64,000 bases of DNA from Pseudodesulfovibrio sp. JC047. Its GTDB lineage: Bacteria > Desulfobacterota > Desulfovibrionia > Desulfovibrionales > Desulfovibrionaceae. The stretch's first letter is position 1; each line of letters opens with the position of its first letter. The translations under genes and the position numbers were made by a program. Under the pieces are notes generated by a model that saw nothing but the letters and a program-made list of their open reading frames with translations, was not told the DNA's origin and made no database searches. Below, one piece after another: positions 1-6,668 of this stretch. The stretch spans positions 83,863-147,862 of the forward strand of contig NZ_WUEH01000011.1 of the NCBI RefSeq assembly GCF_010468615.1, in the 5' to 3' direction.

Positions 1-71
1 CCCCAAGCGACAAATGCGGCCAGAGCCGCGAAGAAACCGTTGGATGACGGTGTGGAATGGTGATTTGGCAT
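1..71 (-). CDS. EamA/RarD-type transporter, N-terminal fragment
   Basis: Only the first 23 codons lie in the window; the gene runs off the left edge. The readable N-terminus (MPNHHSTPSSNGFFAALAAF, then VAWG) resembles the start of RarD/EamA-family drug and metabolite transporters, where a short polar leader precedes a first membrane helix ending in a WG pair. No strong ribosome site is seen next to the ATG; a GGGAG lies about 17 bases upstream. It would be transcribed in the same direction as the MocR regulator, about 80 bases downstream of it. The family call rests on a very short stretch. Confidence 0.5.
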   Translation of the reverse strand, partial: MPNHHSTPSSNGFFAALAAFVAW

Positions 72-151
72 GATGTCTTTTGGCTAACTCCCGATAGGTG
101 AGGGGAATACGCTGATTGTCCTTTGAGGTAAAGGGGAGGGCGGGTGACTTA

Positions 152-1579
152 CTATGGCGTGTCGCACAAAGCGTGTGTGAGGTCCCCGAGTGTCTGCACG
201 CCTTTTTTGACCGTGTCAGTCCATGGAATTCCGTAGCTGAGACGGATATAATTCGAGAATTTGTCCTGTGTGGAGAAAATCGCGCCCGGTGCGATGCCGA
301 TTCCGTGGTCCCGAGCCTGAAAGAATAATTCGACAGTATCGATGGCATGAGGCAATTCCAGCCAGAGTACGCCCCCACCCTGCGGATGTGTGACTCTGGT
401 TCCCGTCGGGAAATGATGTTCCAGATGCAATTGCATGATGTCCAGATGCGTTTCCAGCGCGGTTTTGAGCTTTTTGAGATGACGATCCATTCGGCCCTGC
501 CGGAGGTATTCCGCAATGGCCATTTGGGACAGGGAGGCAGAGGACACATTGGTCGTGGCCTTGATTTCAAGGGCTTTTTGTCGAAATCGTCCGGGGAGCA
601 TCCATCCCACTCGATAGCCCGGTGCAATGGTTTTTGAAAACGAGGAGCACAAGAGCACCAGTCCTTTCGTGTCATGTTGCTTGAATGTGCCTGGTCGTTT
701 CGATCCAAAGTGGAGATCGGTTGAAACATCGTCTTCGATCAGTGGAATATTACGGGCGGCAAGGAGTGCGACAATTTCTTTTTTTCGGGCATCCGATGTC
801 AGACTGGAATCAGGGTTGTTGAAATTGGGAGCAAAAACGCAGGCTGCGATGTCAAACATGGTGAGGGCGTGGTGCAAGGCTTCTGGCAAAATGCCGTTTT
901 GCGGACACGACGGGATCTCGATGGCGCGGAGACCCAATGTTTCGAGCAGTTGGAGAAAACAATAATAGGTCGGAGACTGGATCAGTACAGTGTCTCCCCG
1001 ACGGCAGACCGACCGGAGTGAAATGTACAGGGCTTCGAGACAGCCTGCGGTGATGATCGGATCGTCTGGCGCAACTGCAATGCCATGTTCCATGGAACGG
1101 TACGCGATTTGATTGATAAGACGCGGATCACCGGAAACAGGAGCATAGTCCATGGCCCGGCCCGGTTCGTTTCGAATGATGGATGCCGTGATCCGTCCCA
1201 ATTCCTTGAGTGGAAGGAGTTCTCGGCCCGGAGCAACCACGGCCAGCGGGACGGTCCCTTCTTTGCCCACGGATTCCAAAACCGTTTGAATGAGACCACT
1301 GCGAGTCACGGGCCGAGGGCTGTCCATGGGCGTTGATTTTTTTTCGGTCCGAGGGAGTCGGGCGGATTCACGACACACGAAAAATCCGGATCGGGGGCGT
1401 GACTCGATGAATCCCTTGCGTTCCAATTCAAGGTATGCCTGATTCACTGTTGAAATCGAGACGCCTGTCTTGCTGCTGAGGGCTCGCAGGGAAGGCAGTT
1501 TGTCCTGCAACCCCAGCGCACCGGAGTCGATCATCGACAAAATATGTTTTTCAACGGCTTGGTAGCGATATGCGTTCAT
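152..1579 (-). CDS. MocR-type regulator: GntR helix-turn-helix fused to aminotransferase fold
   Basis: Cytoplasmic transcription factor of the MocR/GabR family, 475 residues, the usual family length. Residues 1-70 form a winged helix-turn-helix of GntR type (LPSLRALSSKTGVSISTVNQ region). Residues about 110-470 are a fold-type I aminotransferase-like domain with the PLP-binding lysine in SSFSKTIAPG (K316) and the aspartate pair in IEDDVS (283-284). The start has GAGG close upstream. Family members sense amino acids or B6 vitamers; the ligand here is unknown. It is divergent from azlCD, so a role in controlling branched-chain amino acid export is likely but inferred. The downstream neighbour on the same strand is an EamA-type exporter, which could also be a target. 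Confidence 0.9.
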   Translation of the reverse strand: MNAYRYQAVEKHILSMIDSGALGLQDKLPSLRALSSKTGVSISTVNQAYLELERKGFIESRPRSGFFVCRESARLPRTEKKSTPMDSPRPVTRSGLIQTVLESVGKEGTVPLAVVAPGRELLPLKELGRITASIIRNEPGRAMDYAPVSGDPRLINQIAYRSMEHGIAVAPDDPIITAGCLEALYISLRSVCRRGDTVLIQSPTYYCFLQLLETLGLRAIEIPSCPQNGILPEALHHALTMFDIAACVFAPNFNNPDSSLTSDARKKEIVALLAARNIPLIEDDVSTDLHFGSKRPGTFKQHDTKGLVLLCSSFSKTIAPGYRVGWMLPGRFRQKALEIKATTNVSSASLSQMAIAEYLRQGRMDRHLKKLKTALETHLDIMQLHLEHHFPTGTRVTHPQGGGVLWLELPHAIDTVELFFQARDHGIGIAPGAIFSTQDKFSNYIRLSYGIPWTDTVKKGVQTLGDLTHALCDTP

Positions 1580-1589
1580 GGGGACCTCA

Positions 1590-1637
1590 ATCTGTTATGC
1601 CTCTTTTTAATATTATCTGTATCTGTACTGATTACAG
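1590..1637. promoter_or_regulatory. Candidate MocR operator between mocR and azlC
   Basis: The divergent intergenic region has three copies of ATCTGT (1590-1595, 1615-1620, 1621-1626; the last two directly tandem). The last overlaps an inverted repeat CTGTA-N5-TACAG (1623-1637). MocR-family regulators often bind direct repeats, so this is a reasonable operator candidate; binding is inferred. Confidence 0.4.
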
Positions 1638-1717
1638 CTTTTCCGCTTTACTGCAAGGTGCGGATACCGCAGATTACTCGAGTTATGACTCGACAAACAT
1701 TCAGAGAGAAAATCACG

Positions 1718-2428
1718 ATGACGATTGAAGCTGTGGCTGGAAAAGAAATGGACTCGCCCATGATGTCGGCGATCAAGCAGGTTTCGCCCATTATCATGGG
1801 ATATATACCAGTTGGTGCGGCCTATGGAGTGCTGGCACATCAGGCGGGCCTGTCCATGCTGAATACCGTGCTCATGTCGGTCTTGGTCTATGCGGGATCA
1901 GCACAACTGATCGCGGTCGGCATGTTTGCCGCAGGCATGGCACCATTGTCCATTATCGCAACGACCTTTGTGGTCAATTTGCGTCACCTGCTCATGAGCG
2001 CGTCGCTCGCTCCGAATCTCAAGACCTGGAAAAAGTGGGAGTTGGCCTTGTTTGCCTACGAGATCACGGATGAATCCTTTGCGGTTCATTCGGTCCGGTT
2101 CACCCGTGGCGATTTGAACAAGACCACCTGTTTCGGCATTAATTGTCTTGCGCATACATCCTGGATTCTGGCTTCGTGGATTGGCTTTGTGGCCGGAGCG
2201 TCCATCCCAGATGTGGAACCGTTGGGAATCGATTACGTATTACCGGCCATGTTCATTGCTTTGTTGATTATGCAGACAAAGAACAAGATGCATGTGTTGG
2301 TTGCGGGATTTTCCGGGTTGATGGCTGTTATCCTCGTGCAGGCCGGGGCAGATCAATGGAGTGTCATTCTGGCAACGGTGATTGGTGCAACCTTTGGCGT
2401 GGGAGTGGAATCATGGACCAAAAAGTAG
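1718..2428 (+). CDS. azlC: AzlC-family branched-chain amino acid exporter, large subunit
   Basis: Integral membrane protein of 236 residues from the ATG at 1718, which follows an AGAGAG-type ribosome site; longer readings begin in the mocR promoter. The sequence has the AzlC signature near the N-terminus (IPVGAAYGVLA, then VYAGSAQ) and the conserved NLRHLLMSASLAP segment, with several hydrophobic helices. AzlC with AzlD forms a two-component exporter of branched-chain amino acids or their analogues in the inner membrane. It overlaps azlD by 16 bases, so the two are translationally coupled. The divergent MocR regulator is the likely controller. Confidence 0.92.
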   Translation: MTIEAVAGKEMDSPMMSAIKQVSPIIMGYIPVGAAYGVLAHQAGLSMLNTVLMSVLVYAGSAQLIAVGMFAAGMAPLSIIATTFVVNLRHLLMSASLAPNLKTWKKWELALFAYEITDESFAVHSVRFTRGDLNKTTCFGINCLAHTSWILASWIGFVAGASIPDVEPLGIDYVLPAMFIALLIMQTKNKMHVLVAGFSGLMAVILVQAGADQWSVILATVIGATFGVGVESWTKK

Positions 2429-2739
2429 TTTTTTTCATTTTTCTCGGCATGATGGCTGTCACGTATGTCCCGAGGGCACTGCCCATGGTGGCCTTGGCGT
2501 CTCGTTCGTTGCCGATGCCTGTGATTCGCTGGTTGTCGTATGTGCCAGTGGCGGTATTGTCTGCCATGTTATTCCCGTCCCTGTTGCTCAAGGACATGCA
2601 TCTGCACTTCGGGCCGGATAATTATTATTTGTGGGCCGCTATTCCGGCATTTTTGCTGGCCTGGAAGACGCGGAGTTTTTTTGGCACCGTGGCATTGGGT
2701 ATGGCGTTGGTGGCTGGAGCCAGATACTTTTTCGGCTAA
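2413..2739 (+). CDS. azlD: AzlD-family branched-chain amino acid exporter, small subunit
   Basis: Small membrane protein of 108 residues, typical of AzlD, with about four hydrophobic helices and the conserved stretch near the N-terminus (MAVTYVPRALPM). The ATG at 2413 lies inside the end of azlC, and a GGAGTGGAA ribosome-site-like sequence precedes it. It is the obligate partner of AzlC. No other gene follows in the operon; the next gene starts about 215 bases downstream. Confidence 0.9.
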   Translation: MDQKVVFFIFLGMMAVTYVPRALPMVALASRSLPMPVIRWLSYVPVAVLSAMLFPSLLLKDMHLHFGPDNYYLWAAIPAFLLAWKTRSFFGTVALGMALVAGARYFFG

Positions 2740-2955
2740 GTCCCTTCACGAATTCCATCTTCTGGGTCGAGGAATGGCGGTTCTATGTCGCTGTTTTTCG
2801 ACCCTTCGATTTGAGAGGATTTTTTTTGAATAACGAATGGTGATATTCGTTATCCTGTTTATAGCTTCTCGAGCTTGACCCCGTGCTGGAACATGGTATT
2901 CACTCAAAACCGCACGAGAGGTGCGTCTTATTGTGTCCAGTTACCGGGAGGGTAT

Positions 2956-4887
2956 GTGAGCGATCCTATACAAACTTTGAAAGATCTGTTGGACGTGTCA
3001 GTCCGGCAGTATGCGGAACGGCCGGCACTCGCTTTTGTGGGCGGAGAGCCAATGACCTATGCGCAATTGGGCCAGAACGTGTTCGATTTGCAGACATTGT
3101 TCAGGCATATTGGTATCAAGCCGGGCGACAAGGTCGCCATTATTGGCGAAAATATGCCCAATTGGGCTGTTACCTATTTTTCCATCACCACGATGGGGGC
3201 CATCGCTGTTCCCATTTTGCAAGAATTTCACCCCAGCGCCGTTCATCATATTTTGCGCCATTCCGAAGCCACGATGGTCATCGCGTCTCGACGGTATTTG
3301 CACAAGGTCGAGGAAGAAGATTTTTCCGCACTCAAGACCGTGATGGTCATGGATGATTTTTCCATTGAAAATAGCGAGGGCGAAGCCACTTCCTATTCCG
3401 ATGCCCTTGAGGCTGCTCGGGAGCGTCTGGAACAGTTCAGCGAAGCCGCCATGGAGCGGATGGAACACCTGAGTGAGGCCGCTCGGGAGAAACTCAGCGA
3501 TTCCACCAAAGACCGTATGGAGCACTTTGGCGAAGCTGCCAGGGACAAGGTCGAAAGGCTTGAAAAATTGAGTGAATCTGCCTTGGAAAAGGTAGAGAAG
3601 TTCAGTGATACCGCTTTGGAAAAAGTGGAGAAAATCGGTGGTTCCGCCAAAAAACAGGTGGATAGATTCAGTGATTCCGCACGGAAACTGATTGATCGTA
3701 CGACGGGGAAGAAATTTGAATTGACCGAAGAATCCGTGGCTGCGATTTTGTATACATCGGGGACAACGGGCCATTCCAAGGGAGTGGTTCTGCTGCATCG
3801 CAACTTGGTGCAGAACAGTCTGTCGGGTGTGCAGGTCGTCCCGGTTTTCGAGACCGATCGATTCCTGTCTGTTTTACCTATGGCCCATACATATGAGTGT
3901 ACCATTGGGCTTGTCATTCCGCTCATGAGTGGGAGTTCTGTCTATTATCTGCAAAAACCGCCGACTCCCAAGACCCTGTTGCCTGCCATGCAAAAGGTTC
4001 GGCCAACAGCCATGAGTGTGGTTCCGTTGATCATCGAGAAAATTTACAAGAGCCGTATCAAGAACAAATTGAAGGGTTCTGGTGTGATGCGTGGACTGAT
4101 GAAGCTTGGAGCCACTCGGCGGAAGATTTCGCAGGTAGCGGGTAAAAAGCTTATTGAAGCCTTTGGCGGGGAGTTGCGCTGCATGTGTATTGGTGGTGCT
4201 CCGCTTTCGCCAGAAGTTGAACAGTTCCTCATCGATGCGGAAGTGCCGTATGCCGTTGGATATGGGATGACCGAGACGTCACCGCTTTTGGCGGGAGCCT
4301 CGCCCGATGCGCAACTCCTTCTGGCTATTGGTCCGCCGGTTCCAGGAGTGCAGATCGTCATCGCCGATCCCGATCCGGAAACAGGGGAAGGCGAGATTCT
4401 GGCCAAAGGGCCAAACGTGATGCATGAGTATTACAAGGCGCCTGTGGACACGAAAAACACCTTCACTGAAGATGGGTGGCTCAAGACTGGCGATCTCGGG
4501 AAATTTGAAGATGGCTATCTGTATATCAAGGGTCGATTGAAAAACATGATTCTTGGTCCCAGTGGTGAAAATATCTATCCCGAGGAACTCGAATCCATCA
4601 TCAACGAATGTGATCATGTGGTCGAATCCATGGTCTATGAAAGTGATGGGAAGGTCGTGGCCAGAATCCATTTGAATCATGAAACGCTGGACAAGACCTT
4701 TGACGTCAAGAAGCTGATCGAGTCCGAGGTTCGTGCCAAGGTGAAGAAATTGCTCGAAGGGATTCGCAAAGAGGTGAATTCCAAGGTTTCATCTTTTGCT
4801 CGTTTGCATCGGGTCATCGAACAGATGGAACCCTTTGAAAAGACTCCTACCCAGAAAATCAAACGATTCTTTTATCTGGATCGGTAA
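2956..4887 (+). CDS. Long-chain acyl-CoA synthetase with inserted amphipathic-helix repeat
   Basis: AMP-forming long-chain fatty acid:CoA ligase. I place the start at the GTG at 2956, preceded by GGGAGG at good spacing, giving 643 residues. The N-terminal domain is normal to about residue 145. Residues 147-253 (bases 3394-3714) are a charged helical insert built from 11-residue units such as LEKVEKFSDTA. The ATP-binding P-loop YTSGTTGHSKG follows at 266-276, then the family motifs GYGMTET and KTGDLGKFEDGYLYIKGR, and the C-terminal domain. Typical bacterial homologues lack such an insert. The repeats recall apolipoprotein- or phasin-like helices, so membrane or lipid-surface binding is a plausible role, but inferred. 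A strong terminator follows. Confidence 0.9.
   Translation: MSDPIQTLKDLLDVSVRQYAERPALAFVGGEPMTYAQLGQNVFDLQTLFRHIGIKPGDKVAIIGENMPNWAVTYFSITTMGAIAVPILQEFHPSAVHHILRHSEATMVIASRRYLHKVEEEDFSALKTVMVMDDFSIENSEGEATSYSDALEAARERLEQFSEAAMERMEHLSEAAREKLSDSTKDRMEHFGEAARDKVERLEKLSESALEKVEKFSDTALEKVEKIGGSAKKQVDRFSDSARKLIDRTTGKKFELTEESVAAILYTSGTTGHSKGVVLLHRNLVQNSLSGVQVVPVFETDRFLSVLPMAHTYECTIGLVIPLMSGSSVYYLQKPPTPKTLLPAMQKVRPTAMSVVPLIIEKIYKSRIKNKLKGSGVMRGLMKLGATRRKISQVAGKKLIEAFGGELRCMCIGGAPLSPEVEQFLIDAEVPYAVGYGMTETSPLLAGASPDAQLLLAIGPPVPGVQIVIADPDPETGEGEILAKGPNVMHEYYKAPVDTKNTFTEDGWLKTGDLGKFEDGYLYIKGRLKNMILGPSGENIYPEELESIINECDHVVESMVYESDGKVVARIHLNHETLDKTFDVKKLIESEVRAKVKKLLEGIRKEVNSKVSSFARLHRVIEQMEPFEKTPTQKIKRFFYLDR
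3394..3714 (+). repeat. Hendecad (11-residue) repeat region inside acyl-CoA synthetase
   Basis: About 107 residues made of roughly nine degenerate 11-residue units. Clear examples are MERMEHLSEAA, LEKVEKFSDTA, LEKVEKIGGSA and KKQVDRFSDSA. Each has alternating K/R and E/D with hydrophobic V, M, L or F, then a small-residue end, predicting a long amphipathic helix. It sits just before the ATP-binding loop. Confidence 0.85.
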
Positions 4888-4900
4888 AACGTTTATGTAC

Positions 4901-4937
4901 AAAGGCGCGTCACTGTGGTGGCGCGCCTTTTTTTTTA
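4901..4937 (+). terminator. Intrinsic terminator after acyl-CoA synthetase
   Basis: Eight-base-pair GC-rich stem (4902-4909 with 4922-4929) followed by a run of nine T. It lies 14 bases after the stop codon and separates the gene from the convergent cyclophilin gene. Confidence 0.85.
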
Positions 4938-4949
4938 TGGAGTGTTGGA

Positions 4950-5495
4950 TTACTTGACGTCTGCGGCAATCTGCATTCGCACGATGGCGTCGGGATCCTG
5001 AACTGAACCGCTTCGTCCAGCGCCTTTTTTGATGGCGTCCACAAATTCCATACCGCTCGTGACCTGACCAAAAACGGTGTATTGCCCGTTGAGGAATGGA
5101 GCTGGAGCAAAACAGATGAAAAATTGGCTGTCCGCACTGTTCGGGCTTTGTGCGCGAGCCATGCCAACGGTTCCCCGTTCAAAGGGGGTGTCGGTGAATT
5201 CCGCAGGCAGATTCTGGCCTGATCCGCCACGCCCTGTGCCGGTCGGGTCGCCGGTCTGGGCCATGAATCCGGAAATCACACGATGGAACACGATGCCATC
5301 ATAGAACTTCATGCGGGTCAGTTCCTTGATGCGGGCCACATGTTGGGGCGCGAGATCAGGTCGAAGTTCAATGACGACCCGGCCATCCTTGAGGTCCAGA
5401 TACAGTGTGTTTTCCAAGTCTGCGGCGGAAGCTGCGGACAGGGTGAGCAGGGAAATCAGGGCAAAGGCACAGAGTGCCTTCAGGGAAGTTTTCAT
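4950..5495 (-). CDS. Periplasmic cyclophilin-type peptidyl-prolyl isomerase
   Basis: Peptidyl-prolyl cis-trans isomerase of cyclophilin type, 181 residues. Residues 1-24 form a Sec signal peptide (hydrophobic core, ASA cleavage site), so the mature enzyme should act in the periplasm on folding exported proteins. The mature part has the cyclophilin motifs FHRVISGFMAQTGDP and GTVGMARA...SQFFICF. Residues for catalysis (R in FHRV, F and Q in FMAQ) are present. It is monocistronic: the convergent acyl-CoA synthetase lies on one side and 214 bases separate it from the response regulator on the other. Confidence 0.92.
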   Translation of the reverse strand: MKTSLKALCAFALISLLTLSAASAADLENTLYLDLKDGRVVIELRPDLAPQHVARIKELTRMKFYDGIVFHRVISGFMAQTGDPTGTGRGGSGQNLPAEFTDTPFERGTVGMARAQSPNSADSQFFICFAPAPFLNGQYTVFGQVTSGMEFVDAIKKGAGRSGSVQDPDAIVRMQIAADVK

Positions 5496-5709
5496 AATAT
5501 ATCCGTTGTCAGGTTAAAAGGTTCTTTGTGCATTGGCGTGCTCGGTCACATGATTGTGACGTTCCCGCACGGGCTTTCGTGTCTGGAAATAGCGATTTTT
5601 TGTATGGAATGGAAGCCTGCTGCACCCTGTTCGGACCAACTGGACATCGACTGGGGAAAAAGTTCCCTGTCTGAGAGAGTTTTGAATGGGTGGTGTGTAC
5701 CGGACTGGG

Positions 5710-6084
5710 TTAGGGGATGTCTTTGGGGAGATAGCGTGAAAGATAGGTCAGAAGTTCGTTTCGATCGAGGGGTTTTGCGACAAATAGGGTGGCTCCGAGT
5801 CGGAGCAGGTTCGAGATGTCGTTGATGCCGACCACGGCAGACATGATGATAATGGGAAGATTGACGAATCGATGGTCTGCACGGAGGGTCTTGATGAGTT
5901 GTTGTCCATCCATTTCAGGCATCATGATATCTGTCAGCAACAAGTCGATATCATTGTGTATCAATGTTTCGTAAGCGTGCCTGCCATGGGGGCTGACAAA
6001 AACGGCGTGCCCCTGCTCTTCAACTATTTTGACAGCCAGTTTTTGTGAAATCCTGTCGTCTTCGGCTATGAGAACTTTGGCCAT
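5710..6084 (-). CDS. Single-domain response regulator (CheY-like)
   Basis: Receiver domain only, 124 residues. The acidic pair is at D9-D10, the phosphoacceptor is D52 in LLLTDIMMPEMDG, the switch serine is in IIIMSAV (S82) and the lysine is K104 in FVAKP. There is no output domain, so it probably works by protein-protein contact or in a phosphorelay. No histidine kinase gene is adjacent, so the partner is unknown. A GGAGAA ribosome site precedes the ATG. Confidence 0.9.
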   Translation of the reverse strand: MAKVLIAEDDRISQKLAVKIVEEQGHAVFVSPHGRHAYETLIHNDIDLLLTDIMMPEMDGQQLIKTLRADHRFVNLPIIIMSAVVGINDISNLLRLGATLFVAKPLDRNELLTYLSRYLPKDIP

Positions 6085-6230
6085 GATTTTCTCCTTGTCT
6101 CACACAACGCATCACTGATGCAGAGCGATCTCATTCAGGAATGACCAGACAGAAGTCATTCACCTTTGACTGTAGCAGGTCATGAAAAAAAGTAAAGGCC
6201 AGTACCGTATAAAGCTGACTTCTCATTCAA

Positions 6231-6275
6231 CAAAAAAAGAACCGCGCCCGAAGCCGGTGTCGTCGGGCGCGGTTG
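6231..6275 (-). terminator. Intrinsic terminator after the 79-residue protein gene
   Basis: A perfect 12-base-pair stem (6240-6251 with 6263-6274) with an 11-base loop. Reading on the minus strand it is followed by a T-rich tract of seven T. It begins six bases after the stop codon at 6280. Confidence 0.9.
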
Positions 6276-6279
6276 TCAT

Positions 6280-6519
6280 TTAAAGTTTTTTAACGTGCAT
6301 GCAGTCACCAAACTCACAACTGACCTGATAATTGCCGCTGCTGGTTTCCACGGTGTAGTCATTGCCGGGAAAGAGCGTACACGCCGGTTCGAATCCATCA
6401 TTCACCATGACGTTTTTGGCTTCTCCATTGGATTCGAAACGGATTGTGGTCCCGTCGGCGACTGTAATCATTTCTCCATGGCCGACATCTACCGGCAGAT
6501 CTGCTTCAGTCAAAGACAT
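6280..6519 (-). CDS. Small conserved-looking hypothetical protein with three cysteines
   Basis: 79 residues starting at the ATG at 6519, chosen because AAGGAGGAG lies just upstream. The protein is acidic and beta-rich by eye, with VTVADGTTIRFES-type strands. Its cysteines are in EPACTLF, and in the C-terminal VSCEFGDCMHVKKL (a CxxxxCxH arrangement). No known domain is recognised. It has its own strong terminator, so it is expressed as a single gene. A metal-binding or redox role for the C-terminal cysteines is possible but unproven. Confidence 0.75.
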   Translation of the reverse strand: MSLTEADLPVDVGHGEMITVADGTTIRFESNGEAKNVMVNDGFEPACTLFPGNDYTVETSSGNYQVSCEFGDCMHVKKL

Positions 6520-6668
6520 ATGCTCCTCCTTGTTGCCAGAACAGAAATCCACCATGTCTTCACCTATACACAGCCAAATGAAAAATGAACAGGAAAACCA
6601 TTGAGCATAAGAGTGGGACTGGGTAATGTGCTGTGTGGATTGTATGAGACTGTTTCAGGAGAAATGTT

